This document shows, piece by piece, positions 44,388 through 54,451 of a stretch of 64,000 nucleotides of DNA. The stretch spans positions 1,178,001 through 1,242,000 of the forward strand of contig NZ_JANUGU010000001.1 in assembly GCF_024753145.1 (NCBI RefSeq), read 5' to 3'. This DNA is from Massilia terrae (GTDB taxonomy: Bacteria > Pseudomonadota > Gammaproteobacteria > Burkholderiales > Burkholderiaceae_D). The notes under the pieces were generated by a model. The model had not been told where the DNA came from. It did not search any database and worked only from the letters and a program-made list of their open reading frames with translations. The position numbers and the translations under genes were made by a program. Each line of letters starts with the position of its first letter. The first letter of the stretch is position 1.

Positions 44388-45310
44388 TGTTTGACGAAAA
44401 GCCGGGGTGATGAGTCCGGCGCCATCTTACCGTGGGCATGTTCGTCAATCAAGGCAAGGATGCGCTCGGCCAGCTGCAGCGGCAGGTCATGCCCCATCCC
44501 TTCGATCACTTCCAGCCGCGCCCCGGGCACGATGCCGGCCGTGTCGATGCCGCAGGCCAGCGGCAGCACGACGTCGGCAGCGCCGTGGATGACCAGCGTG
44601 GGCACAACGATGGTCGAGATCAGCTCGCTGCGGTCGCCGGACGCAACGATCGCCAGGCACTGGCGCGCGGTGCCGCCGGGGCAGCAATTACGGCGCAGCA
44701 TACGTGCAACCTTGCGGCGCAGGAGTTTTTCCGGCGTCGGATAGGCCGGGCTGCCGATCATGCGCAGCACCGCCACGGCCTGGTCGACGGCGCTATCGAA
44801 ATCATCGGGCTTGACCAGCGCGCGCAGCAAGAGCTTGCGCAGTGCGGCGCTCGGTTTCGGCAGGCCGCGCCGTCCGCTGCTGGCCATGATGGAAGTCAGC
44901 GACAGCACGCGTTCCGGATGGCGCGCCGCCAGCACCTGCCCGATCATGCCGCCCATCGACACGCCGACCACGTGGGCACGCGCCACGCCCAGTACCGACA
45001 GCACGCCGAGCGCATCGTCCGCCATGTCGTCCAGCGTGTACGGCACCGAGACCGGCCAGCCCACGCGTGCCTTGAGCCACGCCAGCTTGAGACTGGGCGT
45101 GCCCGATTGCTCAAACTTGGTGGACAGGCCGCAGTCGCGGTTGTCGAAGCGGATGACGTAGAAACCGAGGTCGGCGAGCCCTTCGACGTATTCCTCGGGC
45201 CAGGCGGTGTACTGCATGCCGAGGTCATGGATGAGCAGCAGAGGAACGCTCTTGGGGTCGCCCGTGGTGTCGAAGGCGAGGCGAATGCCGTTGGCTGTCA
45301 GAGTAGGCAT
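44384..45310 (-). CDS. Alpha/beta hydrolase
   Basis: A 308-residue serine hydrolase. Nucleophile elbow HVVGVSMGGMIG (Ser about 118), LLLIHDLGMQYTAWPEE for the oxyanion region, VIRFDNRDCGLSTKFE, acid in VIHGAADVVLPL and His in IEGMGHDLPL. The arrangement matches aclacinomycin-methylesterase-like hydrolases of unknown substrate. The ATG at 45310 is where homology begins. Translationally coupled to the LD-carboxypeptidase gene; 155 bases after tadA on the same strand. Confidence 0.9.
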   Translation of the reverse strand: MPTLTANGIRLAFDTTGDPKSVPLLLIHDLGMQYTAWPEEYVEGLADLGFYVIRFDNRDCGLSTKFEQSGTPSLKLAWLKARVGWPVSVPYTLDDMADDALGVLSVLGVARAHVVGVSMGGMIGQVLAARHPERVLSLTSIMASSGRRGLPKPSAALRKLLLRALVKPDDFDSAVDQAVAVLRMIGSPAYPTPEKLLRRKVARMLRRNCCPGGTARQCLAIVASGDRSELISTIVVPTLVIHGAADVVLPLACGIDTAGIVPGARLEVIEGMGHDLPLQLAERILALIDEHAHGKMAPDSSPRLFVKQ

Positions 45311-45465
45311 GGCGGCGGGCACGGCGTGGCTGCGGTCGCCATCGGCCGCGCACACCGGACTACGGTTGGGTAATGCAAATATGGTTTCCACGCCCGGGGG
45401 CGTCCTCATGAAACCAGCATAGCATTTTCGGCATCGCGGCGGCGCTCGCACGGGCGCCAGGCGGA

Positions 45466-46378
<913 letters not shown>

Positions 46379-46384
46379 GGCAAA

Positions 46385-47020
46385 TCAGGGAATCTGGAGC
46401 AGTTTGTGGGTCTGGAGGCTGAGCTTCCACTTGGGGTTGCGGCGGCAGGTCTCGATGGCCAGGCGCGTATTCTGCTGGGCCAGCGGGCCGTCCATCGGCT
46501 GCACGAAGAAATTGTCGAAGTCGAGATGTTCGTAGGCGGCCAGGTCCTGGTTCGCCTGCGGGATCACAACCTTGATTTCGTTGCCTTTCTCCACCACCAG
46601 CTTCGAGCCCATCTTCGGGCTGACGCAGATCCAGTCGACGCCCGCCGGCACTGGCAGCGTGCCATTGGTTTCGATCGCGATCGTGAAGCCATGCGCGTGC
46701 ATGGCGTCGATCAATGCGGCGTCCAGCTGCAGCAGCGGCTCGCCGCCGGTGAAGACGACGTACTTGCTGGCGGCATAGGTGTCCGGCCACAGGCTGTCGA
46801 TCTCGGCGGCCAGCGCTTGCGCGTCGCGGAACTTGCCGCCGCGCTCGCCGTCGGTGCCGACGAAATCCGTGTCGCAGAAGGTGCAAACGGCCGTGGCGCG
46901 GTCTTCCTCGCGGCCGCTCCACAAATTGCAGCCCGAGAAACGGCAAAACACGGCCGGACGCCCGGCGTGCGCGCCTTCGCCCTGCAGCGTGTAGAAGATT
47001 TCTTTGATGCTGTAAGTCAC
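46385..47020 (-). CDS. queE: 7-carboxy-7-deazaguanine synthase, radical SAM
   Basis: A 211-residue radical-SAM enzyme. The iron-sulfur Cys are in CNLWSGREEDRATAVCTFCD, the extended C-x14-C-x2-C form found in many proteobacterial QueE proteins instead of C-x3-C-x2-C. It is preceded by IKEIFYTLQGEGAHAGRPAVFCRFSG and followed by FTGGEPLLQLD. It starts at a GTG (47020) with AAAGG upstream. First gene of queE-queD-tadA; a TATAAT box lies at 47044-47049. Confidence 0.95.
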   Translation of the reverse strand: MTYSIKEIFYTLQGEGAHAGRPAVFCRFSGCNLWSGREEDRATAVCTFCDTDFVGTDGERGGKFRDAQALAAEIDSLWPDTYAASKYVVFTGGEPLLQLDAALIDAMHAHGFTIAIETNGTLPVPAGVDWICVSPKMGSKLVVEKGNEIKVVIPQANQDLAAYEHLDFDNFFVQPMDGPLAQQNTRLAIETCRRNPKWKLSLQTHKLLQIP

Positions 47021-47043
47021 TCTAAGCCTTTCGTGAACCCTCC

Positions 47044-47049
47044 ATTATA
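47044..47049 (-). promoter_or_regulatory. -10 box for the queE-queD-tadA operon
   Basis: On the reverse strand GCTATAATGG is a consensus -10 hexamer 24 bases before the GTG start of queE; TTCGTGCC lies near the -35 position and is weak. The transcript leader would be short, about 17 bases. Confidence 0.5.
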
Positions 47050-47207
47050 GCGCGGGAAGCGCGGCGGCACGAACCGCCCGCCGGTGAGGTCCGCGCTTTC
47101 CCGGGCGCAGCGCTCCGTGCAATGGCTTGATTGTGAACAATATTCCATTTACTTAAGCGCGCTATGTTGGATAGGAGAAAGTTCTGATTCCTGTCGGACG
47201 ATATGCC

Positions 47208-48131
47208 ATGGCCAATCCGCCCTGTCGAAGCATTTGTCTCGCCGCCCTATTCTGCATCAGCGCAGGCGACGCCGCGGCGGCCGCATGGCAAGTGGAGGCT
47301 GCGGCGGGCGTGACCTTGCTGTGGATCGGGACACTGGCGACAGCCTGCTGCGTGCTCCGGCGCCGCTGCCGCGCGGCGGAAAGCCGGCTGCGCGAGACGA
47401 CGGCGGCCTTGCACGCGGAGCAAAGGGCGCGCGGCCAGGCGGAGCTGGCCCTGTCCGAGCTGCACGATGGGATGGCCTTGCTGGTCCAGCAGCAGGCGGC
47501 GGTGCGCGATGATGAACGCGGGCGCATCGCACGCGACCTCCACGACGACCTGGGCCAGACGCTGCTCACGGCGCGGATTGACGTGTCCTTGCTGCAGGTC
47601 GCCACCAAGGGGTTGCACACGGCGGCCAACGACAAGCTGGCCCATCTCGGCAGTTCCCTGGACGCCGCGCTGCGCGCACTGCGCACGGCCATCAACAACC
47701 TGCGCCCGCTCGCACTTGGCGAAGGCCTGCGCGGCGCCTTGCAACGGCAGGTGCGCGAGTTTGCGCGGCTGTCCGGCATCACCTGCGAATACGCTGCGGA
47801 GGACAGCGCCATCGAGGCCGCCCAGCGCGAACCGCTGCTCGATGTGGTGCTGTATCGCATCGTGCAGGAAGCCCTGTCGAATGCGGCGCGCCATTCGCAC
47901 GCCTCGCTGGTGCGGGTGAGCCTGCGCTGCGTCGACGGCAGTGTCGCGCTCGACATCCAGGACAACGGCATCGGCATGAACGCCGATCCGGCCACGTATG
48001 GAAGCGGCCTGTCCGGCCTGCGCCAGCGCATCAGCGCGGCGGGCGGACAATTCATGGTCGAAAGCGGCGCGCGCGAAGGCACCTTGCTGGCCGTCGCCCT
48101 ACCCCTCGCGCATGAAAGCGTGGCGCGCTGA
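47208..48131 (+). CDS. NarX/UhpB-type sensor histidine kinase
   Basis: A 307-residue kinase with an N-terminal signal or TM (about 8-25), a second TM (about 33-50), a coiled coil, a HisKA_3 dimerisation domain with phospho-acceptor His about 112 (GRIARDLHDDLGQTLL) and an HATPase domain (IVQEALSNAARHSHA, DNGIGM, GSGLSGLRQRI). Such kinases normally pair with LuxR-type regulators, but none is adjacent. The diguanylate cyclase that follows is on the same strand 101 bases later. Confidence 0.9.
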   Translation: MANPPCRSICLAALFCISAGDAAAAAWQVEAAAGVTLLWIGTLATACCVLRRRCRAAESRLRETTAALHAEQRARGQAELALSELHDGMALLVQQQAAVRDDERGRIARDLHDDLGQTLLTARIDVSLLQVATKGLHTAANDKLAHLGSSLDAALRALRTAINNLRPLALGEGLRGALQRQVREFARLSGITCEYAAEDSAIEAAQREPLLDVVLYRIVQEALSNAARHSHASLVRVSLRCVDGSVALDIQDNGIGMNADPATYGSGLSGLRQRISAAGGQFMVESGAREGTLLAVALPLAHESVAR

Positions 48132-48232
48132 AGGCGACCCTGCTCTTCCTTGCTGAAAATCAAGCGTTGGGCCATTGGTGGGTAGCAAAATCCGACTTGT
48201 CAGCAGTCAAGAGCACCCACACAAGGATGGCC

Positions 48233-49231
48233 ATGACCAGCCCAACAACGATGGTGTCCCGCCTGATCGAGTCCACAGCCTCCCCGCAAGAACGCGGCTT
48301 CGCCGGCCAGCTGATGGAAATGCTGGCGATTCCAGTCTTTGTGCTCGACAGCGATGCCCGCGTGGTGATCTGGAACCACGCCTGCGAGCGCCTGACGGGC
48401 GCCAGCGCCGGCGAGATCCTTGGCACCGGCGAGCACCGCCGCATGTTCTACGAGGAACCGCGTCCGACGCTGGCCGACCTGGTGATCCAGAACCGTGCCG
48501 ACGAAGTGCGCCATATCTATCCGCGCCAGGTGCCCGGCCAGCCGGCCGGCGGCAGCCTGTCCGCCGAAAGCTGGTGCGACATGCCGCGCGCGGGGCGCCG
48601 CCGCTATCTGGCGGCGGACGCTTGCCCGATCTTCGACGAGCTCGGCCGCATCACGGCGGTGGTGGAAACCTTGCGCGACCTGACCGACGAAAAAATGGCG
48701 CAGATTGCGCTCGAACAGCTGGCGACGCGCGACGGGCTGACCGGGCTGGCCAACCGGCGCTGCTTCGACGACACTCTCCGCGCGGAGTGGGCGCGCGCGC
48801 TGCGCCAGCAGCAGCCCTTGTCGCTGCTGATGGTCGACGTGGACAACTTCAAGGCTTACAACGATGCTCACGGCCATCTAGGCGGCGACGAATGCCTGAA
48901 GCGGATCGCGACCGCGGTGGCGAGCGAGATGCGGGCCAATGACCTGGTCGCACGTTATGGCGGCGAGGAATTTGCGGTGATCCTGCCGAACCAGTCGCTC
49001 AAGGGCGCCGCCATCGTCGCTGAACGGATCCGCTGCCGGGTCGAGCAATTGCAGGTGCCGAACCTGCTGGCGCCCATGCAGCACGTGACGGTGTCGATCG
49101 GCGCCGCGACGGCGATCGCGTCGAAGGACACGGATGCGAGCCAGCTGGTCGCGATTGCGGACGCGGCCTTATACCGGGCCAAGCATATGGGGCGCAACCG
49201 CATCAGCCTGCCTATCAGCGAAGCGGCGTAG
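48233..49231 (+). CDS. PAS-GGDEF diguanylate cyclase
   Basis: A 332-residue cytoplasmic enzyme predicted to make c-di-GMP. A PAS sensor domain (about 28-150, opening IPVFVLDSDARVVIWN) precedes the GGDEF domain. The catalytic loop is YGGEEFAVI (about 243-247), and a product-inhibition site RAND sits five residues before it, so it should be feedback controlled. LATRDGLTGLANRRCFDD and HGHLGGDECLK are standard. ATG at 48233 follows AAGGA; 48227 is also possible. Confidence 0.92.
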   Translation: MTSPTTMVSRLIESTASPQERGFAGQLMEMLAIPVFVLDSDARVVIWNHACERLTGASAGEILGTGEHRRMFYEEPRPTLADLVIQNRADEVRHIYPRQVPGQPAGGSLSAESWCDMPRAGRRRYLAADACPIFDELGRITAVVETLRDLTDEKMAQIALEQLATRDGLTGLANRRCFDDTLRAEWARALRQQQPLSLLMVDVDNFKAYNDAHGHLGGDECLKRIATAVASEMRANDLVARYGGEEFAVILPNQSLKGAAIVAERIRCRVEQLQVPNLLAPMQHVTVSIGAATAIASKDTDASQLVAIADAALYRAKHMGRNRISLPISEAA

Positions 49232-49256
49232 CCGCCCCCCCCGGAATCAAAAGAGG

Positions 49257-49287
49257 ACGTCGTTCCCGACTTCGCGGGAAACGACGT
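49257..49287. repeat. REP-like palindrome between convergent genes
   Basis: ACGTCGTTCCCG-ACTTCG-CGGGAAACGACGT is nearly perfect, with one extra A in the right arm. It lies between the stops of the diguanylate cyclase (49231) and the stress protein (49302) and can fold as a strong terminator for both. Confidence 0.75.
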
Positions 49288-49301
49288 TCTCAAAGTAGTA
49301 A

Positions 49302-50621
49302 CTACGAGGTCGTCCGATCCCACCCGTGGCGGATCGCGGCCTTGAAACGTTCCCAGCTCGTATCACCCGGCGTGCGCGATTCCCATTCGCTGCGCAGCGC
49401 TGTCTCCGACTCGTCCCAGGTCCGCCCGCGATAAGTATCGCTGGTCGCCATCTCCGAGCCGTACATATAAGCCGGCTCGTACTCGTCATAGCTCTCGCCG
49501 CTGGATGCATAGTTGCTGTCCCAGTGCGAGCGGTGCGATTCGTGACCCGTCATACGATCCCAGCCATGCCGGATCGCGGCCTTGAAGCGCTCCCAGTTGG
49601 AATGCTCCGGATGCCGGCGCTCCCAGGTATCGCGCAGGTCGGACTCGACATCGTTCCAGTTGCGGTCGCGATATTGCGGATTGCGCGCCATCTCGGCGCC
49701 ATAGCTGTACGCCGGCTGGTAGTCCTCGAAGCTGCCGGTGCCGGCGTAACGGCGCGACCAGTCGTTGCGATAATAATCGTCATCGGCCAGCATGCTCGGT
49801 TCCGTCGACGAAGCGGTGCCGCCCATCTCGGTATCGCGCGAGAACACCCGCACGCCGCTGCGCGAGCTGCCGCCGATATCGCGCTGCATGCCTTCACCGA
49901 TGCGCGAACCTTGCAGCGAGACGGAATACATCGAACCGGTGCTGCCCGGCGCCTGCAGGGCGGAGCCTTCCAGCCACGAGCCCTGCAGCGACTCGCCCTC
50001 GCGGCTCATCGGTTCCTGGTAGGTCGTCCCCATCGGCACGTCGTCATTCAGCGACTGCTGCGCGAACAGGCCCTGCTCGCCTTGCGGCCTGAGCAGGTCT
50101 TCCGAGTGTTGCGCCGAACCGCTGTAGCCCGACTGGCGCGCCGCCGGCGCCGCTTGCTGCAAGCCGCCAGCGCCGCTTGCGCGCATCGTTTCCGGATGGC
50201 TGATCTGGCCGGCGCCGGTCCACTGTGCGTGCTTTTCGTCGATGTCTACCGGACCATGGCGCTCGACCACGTCGGCGGCGCGCTCGACTTCAGGTTCGGA
50301 CTCGGTGACCACCGTCAGCACGTGGTGGCCGCGGCTGACGGCATCGCTGTAGCGCTGCGCATGTTCGCTGTTGTCGGTGCCAAAGATGTCGGCAAAGAAG
50401 TGCTTGATGCTCGCACCCAGGCCTTCGTGGTGGTGCGTGGTTGCGCTGGTCGTTGTCGTGCTTGTGGTATCGGTGCTACCGGTCACGCTATCGGTGATGC
50501 CGGTCGGATCGCTGGTGGAAATCTTGACGCAGTCGCGCTTGAAGCCGGCAAGCAGCAAGTCGTCCTGCGCTCGGTCCGCATCGGCGCGGTTATCAAATAC
50601 GGCGATAAGTGTATGTTGCAT
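49302..50621 (-). CDS. General-stress-like protein with two C-terminal 57-residue repeats
   Basis: A 439-residue cytoplasmic protein. The N-terminal 125 residues resemble general stress protein 17M-like domains (LIAVFDNRADADRAQDDLLLAGF, ADVVERHGPVDIDE). A long hydrophilic middle follows, rich in Ser, Gly and Gln. The C-terminus has two copies of a module starting YxYGxEMA and ending WERFKAAIRHGWDRMT (about 303-359 and 383-439). The repeat module occurs in other stress proteins with an unknown role. The ATG at 50621 begins the first strand. Confidence 0.75.
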   Translation of the reverse strand: MQHTLIAVFDNRADADRAQDDLLLAGFKRDCVKISTSDPTGITDSVTGSTDTTSTTTTSATTHHHEGLGASIKHFFADIFGTDNSEHAQRYSDAVSRGHHVLTVVTESEPEVERAADVVERHGPVDIDEKHAQWTGAGQISHPETMRASGAGGLQQAAPAARQSGYSGSAQHSEDLLRPQGEQGLFAQQSLNDDVPMGTTYQEPMSREGESLQGSWLEGSALQAPGSTGSMYSVSLQGSRIGEGMQRDIGGSSRSGVRVFSRDTEMGGTASSTEPSMLADDDYYRNDWSRRYAGTGSFEDYQPAYSYGAEMARNPQYRDRNWNDVESDLRDTWERRHPEHSNWERFKAAIRHGWDRMTGHESHRSHWDSNYASSGESYDEYEPAYMYGSEMATSDTYRGRTWDESETALRSEWESRTPGDTSWERFKAAIRHGWDRTTS

Positions 50622-50777
50622 GATCGTCTCCAAATCCTGGTTGGCGGGATATCGCGTTGACAAGACGAGGTTACCCGAAAGGCAGCATGTGCCGCGCACC
50701 ATTGAGGCTGATCAAGCACGTCGCGCATTGCTCCGCGATGCTCTTGATATCGCGCTTCCCGGGCGAAGGAAATACTG

Positions 50778-52580
50778 ATGGAAACACCGCCGCTACTCTC
50801 CCCGGTTCCCTGGCCGCCGCCGCAAATCAGCGGTGCGCAGCGCCATCAGGACCTGGTCACAATGCACACCAGCGTGCCCGAGCCGCCGGCCGACGCCGAC
50901 CGCCTGTTGCACGCGCTCATCGGCCACGGCACGCACGGCATCTCGCCGACGAGCCTGACGCTGGCCATGGTCGACTGGCTGATGCACATGGCCGGCGCGC
51001 CTGCCAAATGGCAACGGCTCGCGCAGAAGTCATGGCACAAGGAATTGCGCTGGTGGGACTACGCGATCCGCACCAGCATCGGCATCAAGGTGCCGCCGTG
51101 CATCAAGCCTTTGCCGCAGGACCGGCGCTTTCGCAGCGAAGCCTGGCAACACTGGCCCTACAATCTGTTGCAGCAAGCCTTCCTGCTCAACCAGCAATGG
51201 TGGTACAACGCCACCACCGGCGTCGACGGCGTCACGGAGCACCACGAGCAGGTCGTGTCATTCGCCGCACGCCAAATGCTCGACGTCATGTCGCCGCTGA
51301 ATTTCGTCGCCACCAATCCCGAGGTGCTGGCCACCACCATTGCCGAGCACGGCCTCAATTTCCTGCGCGGCGCCGGCCACCTGGTCGAGGATATGCAGCG
51401 CCAGATGGCCGGCCAGGCGCCGGCGGGTGCGGAGCACTTCCGGCCCGGGCATGAAGTGGCCATCACGCCGGGCGAAGTCGTGTATCGCAACGGCCTCATC
51501 GAGCTGATCCAGTACAGCCCCGCGACGCCCACCGTGTTCGCCGAACCGGTCCTGATCGTTCCCGCGTGGATCATGAAGTACTACATCCTCGACCTGTCGC
51601 CGCACAACTCGCTGATACGCTACCTGGTCGACCAGGGCCACACCGTGTTCATGATCTCGTGGCACAACCCGACCGCGGACGACCGCGACCTCAACCTGAA
51701 CGACTATCTGGAAAATGGCGTGCTGGCCGCCATCGACGTGGTGCGCGCGCTGGTGCCGGGGCAGCGCGTGAATGCGGCCGGCTACTGCCTGGGCGGCACC
51801 CTGCTGTCGATGGCCGCGGCGGCCCTGGCCTGCACCGACAGCAAGGTCCTCAACACCATGACGCTGCTGGCCGCGCAAACGGATTTTTCGGAAGCGGGCG
51901 AGCTCTCGCTGTTCATCGATGAAAGCCAGGTCACCTGGCTCGAAGACCTGATGTGGGAACAGGGCTATCTCGACAATCGCCAGATGGCTGGCGCCTTCCG
52001 CCTGCTGCGCTCCAACGACCTGGTGTGGTCGATCGCGGTCGAGCAATACCTGCTGGGGCGGCGTCCGCCGATGACCGACCTGCTGGCCTGGAATGCGGAC
52101 ACCACCCGCATGCCCTACCGGATGCACAGCGATTACCTGCGCCACCTGTTCCTGCACAACGACCTGTTCACGGGCCGCTACCGGGTGGCCGGCCGGCCCA
52201 TTGCCCTCACCGACGTCGAGCTGCCCATCTTCGCGGTGGCCACCATGACCGACCACGTCTCGCCGTGGCGTTCGGTGCACCGCATCCATTTGCTGGCAGC
52301 ATGCGACATCGCCTTCCTGCTCACCAGCGGCGGGCACAACGCGGGCATCATCAGCGAGCCCGGCCATCCAGGGCGCCACTTCTACAGCATGGAGCGGCAC
52401 CGCGGTGACTGCTACATCGACGCCGACACCTGGCTGGCCGAGGCGCGCCTGCACGACGGCTCATGGTGGCCGACATGGGAAGGCTGGCTGTCGCGACACA
52501 CGCAGGGCGCGCGCGTGCCGGCGCGCAAGGTCGGGCCCTCGCTGGCGCACGCGCCCGGCACCTATGTGCTGGAACGCTGA
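50778..52580 (+). CDS. Polyhydroxyalkanoate synthase (PhaC type)
   Basis: A 600-residue PHA/PHB polymerase that links hydroxyacyl-CoA units. PhaC marks: LLQQAFLLNQQWWYN, MSPLNFVATNPEVL, VLIVPAWIMKYYILDLSPHNSLIRYLVDQGHTVFMISW, lipase-like box GYCLGG (Cys about 337), acid in MTDHVSPW (Asp about 492) and His in SGGHNAGI (about 520). The residues of the catalytic triad are all present. No phaA, phaB or phasin gene is adjacent, so this may be one of several synthases in the genome. Confidence 0.93.
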   Translation: METPPLLSPVPWPPPQISGAQRHQDLVTMHTSVPEPPADADRLLHALIGHGTHGISPTSLTLAMVDWLMHMAGAPAKWQRLAQKSWHKELRWWDYAIRTSIGIKVPPCIKPLPQDRRFRSEAWQHWPYNLLQQAFLLNQQWWYNATTGVDGVTEHHEQVVSFAARQMLDVMSPLNFVATNPEVLATTIAEHGLNFLRGAGHLVEDMQRQMAGQAPAGAEHFRPGHEVAITPGEVVYRNGLIELIQYSPATPTVFAEPVLIVPAWIMKYYILDLSPHNSLIRYLVDQGHTVFMISWHNPTADDRDLNLNDYLENGVLAAIDVVRALVPGQRVNAAGYCLGGTLLSMAAAALACTDSKVLNTMTLLAAQTDFSEAGELSLFIDESQVTWLEDLMWEQGYLDNRQMAGAFRLLRSNDLVWSIAVEQYLLGRRPPMTDLLAWNADTTRMPYRMHSDYLRHLFLHNDLFTGRYRVAGRPIALTDVELPIFAVATMTDHVSPWRSVHRIHLLAACDIAFLLTSGGHNAGIISEPGHPGRHFYSMERHRGDCYIDADTWLAEARLHDGSWWPTWEGWLSRHTQGARVPARKVGPSLAHAPGTYVLER

Positions 52581-52588
52581 CGCTGCAA

Positions 52589-52846
52589 TCAGGAGAAGGG
52601 ATTGTCCACCTTGCCCACCACCGGTGGCGGCAGGCGCTCGGGGAGCGCCGGATCGGCTTCGAGCCGGCGCACCACCTCGCCCAGCACCTCGTACAGCAGG
52701 CGTGCGGCCGCGAGGCCCTGGCGATCGGCGGTGATGTCGAGGTCGCCCGCCAGCGTCACGCGGTCGAGCCGGTTTTCGATGGCGAGGCCGCCCACCTCCA
52801 GTTCATCGGATTCGTTGGCAAACGGCTTGAAGGAATGCTTGGTCAT
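52589..52846 (-). CDS. Small hypothetical protein
   Basis: An 85-residue soluble protein: SDELEVGGLAIENRLDRVTLAGDLDITADRQGL then a helix AARLLYEVLGEVVRRLEAD. The GGAGCACGC ribosome site before the ATG at 52846 supports it. It follows the nuclease gene by 11 bases on the same strand and converges on phaC. No family recognised. Confidence 0.7.
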   Translation of the reverse strand: MTKHSFKPFANESDELEVGGLAIENRLDRVTLAGDLDITADRQGLAAARLLYEVLGEVVRRLEADPALPERLPPPVVGKVDNPFS

Positions 52847-52857
52847 GCGTGCTCCTG

Positions 52858-53634
52858 TCACAGGCGGCGGCTGCGGCCCTGCCGGATGTTGGGCAGGCGC
52901 AGCGTCCGCGCTTTCTGTTCGTCGGTCAGCGCCGGCAGCAGGTTGATGCCGACCATCCGCTCCAGTTCCGGAATCGACAATACCTGCGGCCTCGCGTCGG
53001 CCTGGTTCTCGACGAACCACGCCGCGCCGGCGCGCTCGCGGGGACTGTACACCACCTTGTACAAATGGCTAGGCACGATCACGTTGCCGACCTTGCGCAG
53101 CTGGCCGCCGAGGAAGGCGGGACCGGTGATCACGTACAGCGCGCCCTCCTGTGTCGCCATCTTGCGCACCGCCGCTTCGATGTGCGCCCAGACATGGCGA
53201 TTGTTGTCGCCGTCCTGCGGCACCATGTTGGCGAGCGTGAAGCTTTCGCGCTGGCTGCTGCGGTCGGGCATGTCGCCGTTGGGCGCCATATGGCCGCGGT
53301 CGAAGCCGCTACGCGCATAATCGGACAGTTCGGCGCGCTGCGCCGCCGGCAGCATCGGCTCGGCATGGAAACTGTTCTCGCGGCTGAGGCCCTGTGCGGC
53401 GGCCACATTGTCCGCCTTCAGCAGCTCAGCCGACCACAGCGGCGTGCGCGTGACGCCGGAATGCATGACGCCGAATTCCCCGTAGCACAACTCGCGGGTG
53501 GCCGTGGCCAGTTTCGGGTTGCGGATCTCGGGCAGGCGCCCGTTCACATAATAGGCCGGGCAGCCACCGGCCCAGGCCAGGCCGGACAGCGTGCAGCCAA
53601 GCACGGCGCCGGCGAACCACTTCATCAAAGACAT
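52858..53634 (-). CDS. Secreted DNA/RNA non-specific endonuclease
   Basis: A 258-residue exported nuclease of the NucA/Serratia family. The signal peptide ends at AWA (about residue 22). The catalytic motif is FDRGHMAPNGDM, with general-base His about 115, followed by FTLANMVPQDGDNNRHVWAHIE with the metal-binding Asn. LYVITGPAF completes the pattern. The chosen ATG (53634) gives the signal peptide; a second ATG three codons later is possible. Might serve nutrient or phosphate scavenging from DNA. Confidence 0.92.
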   Translation of the reverse strand: MSLMKWFAGAVLGCTLSGLAWAGGCPAYYVNGRLPEIRNPKLATATRELCYGEFGVMHSGVTRTPLWSAELLKADNVAAAQGLSRENSFHAEPMLPAAQRAELSDYARSGFDRGHMAPNGDMPDRSSQRESFTLANMVPQDGDNNRHVWAHIEAAVRKMATQEGALYVITGPAFLGGQLRKVGNVIVPSHLYKVVYSPRERAGAAWFVENQADARPQVLSIPELERMVGINLLPALTDEQKARTLRLPNIRQGRSRRL

Positions 53635-53797
53635 TTGCTTCTCACAACAAAACGGCGATTGTAAATCAAGCAAATGTTGCGCTGAAATATTTTTTACGTA
53701 ACAATGCGTTTCTGTAGAGCCAGCACACGATTGAACGCATGGGCCCCGCTAATCCTCTAGAATTCCGTCCTTTTCTGAATATTCCGTCCCGGAAATA

Positions 53798-54187
53798 ATG
53801 GCGACGACCAAGGCCACCATTCCGGAGGACCTGCGGCGCTTCGTGCTCACGAGCGTGCCCTCGGTTCCCTTCCTCGAAGCGCTGCTGCTGTTGCGGGCCG
53901 ACCCGCGGCACGCATGGCAGCCGGACACGCTCGCGCGCCGCCTCTACATCCGCGAGCGCACCGCCGAGGCCTTGCTCGACGATTTGTGCACCGCCGGCAT
54001 GGCCGTGCGCGCGGATGGCGATGGCTACTCCTACCATCCGGATTCGAACGAACTGCGCACGCTGATCGATCGCCTGGTCGAGCTGTACGCGGCGCGCCTG
54101 GTCGATGTGACCAACCTCATCCATTCCTCGCTGGACCGCAAGGCCCAGCAATTCGCGGACGCCTTCAAGTGGCGAAAGGACAACTGA
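53798..54187 (+). CDS. Small winged-helix-like protein
   Basis: A 129-residue soluble protein whose middle (FLEALLLLRADPRHAWQPDTLARRLYIRERTAEALLDDLCTAG) looks like a winged HTH, followed by a short beta wing (MAVRADGDGYSYHP) and a C-terminal helix. It may be a DNA-binding regulator. First gene of a three-gene operon with two small membrane proteins; the next ATG starts 2 bases after its stop. Confidence 0.75.
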   Translation: MATTKATIPEDLRRFVLTSVPSVPFLEALLLLRADPRHAWQPDTLARRLYIRERTAEALLDDLCTAGMAVRADGDGYSYHPDSNELRTLIDRLVELYAARLVDVTNLIHSSLDRKAQQFADAFKWRKDN

Positions 54188-54188
54188 C

Positions 54189-54449
54189 ATGGGCCAGATC
54201 ATCTATTCTCTGTGCACCCTGACCTCACTGGCATGCGCGTGGCTGCTGTACGCCAGCTACCGCCGCACCGGCCACCGCCTGCTGTTCTGGAGCGGTTCGT
54301 GCTTTGCCGTGATGACACTCAACAACTTGCTGCTACTCTTGGACAAGGTCGTGCTGCCCGAAGACGTCAGCCTCCTGCCTGCCCGGCTGGTCACGGCGCT
54401 GATCGCGATTGCCCTGTTGCTCTATGGTTTGATCTACGAAAGGGAATAG
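54189..54449 (+). CDS. Small membrane protein (DUF5985-like)
   Basis: An 86-residue protein with three hydrophobic helices (about 5-23, 31-50, 63-82). The motif LLYASYRRTGHRLLFWSGSCFAV matches its downstream sister gene. Middle gene of the three-gene operon. Function unknown. Confidence 0.75.
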   Translation: MGQIIYSLCTLTSLACAWLLYASYRRTGHRLLFWSGSCFAVMTLNNLLLLLDKVVLPEDVSLLPARLVTALIAIALLLYGLIYERE

Positions 54450-54451
54450 CC

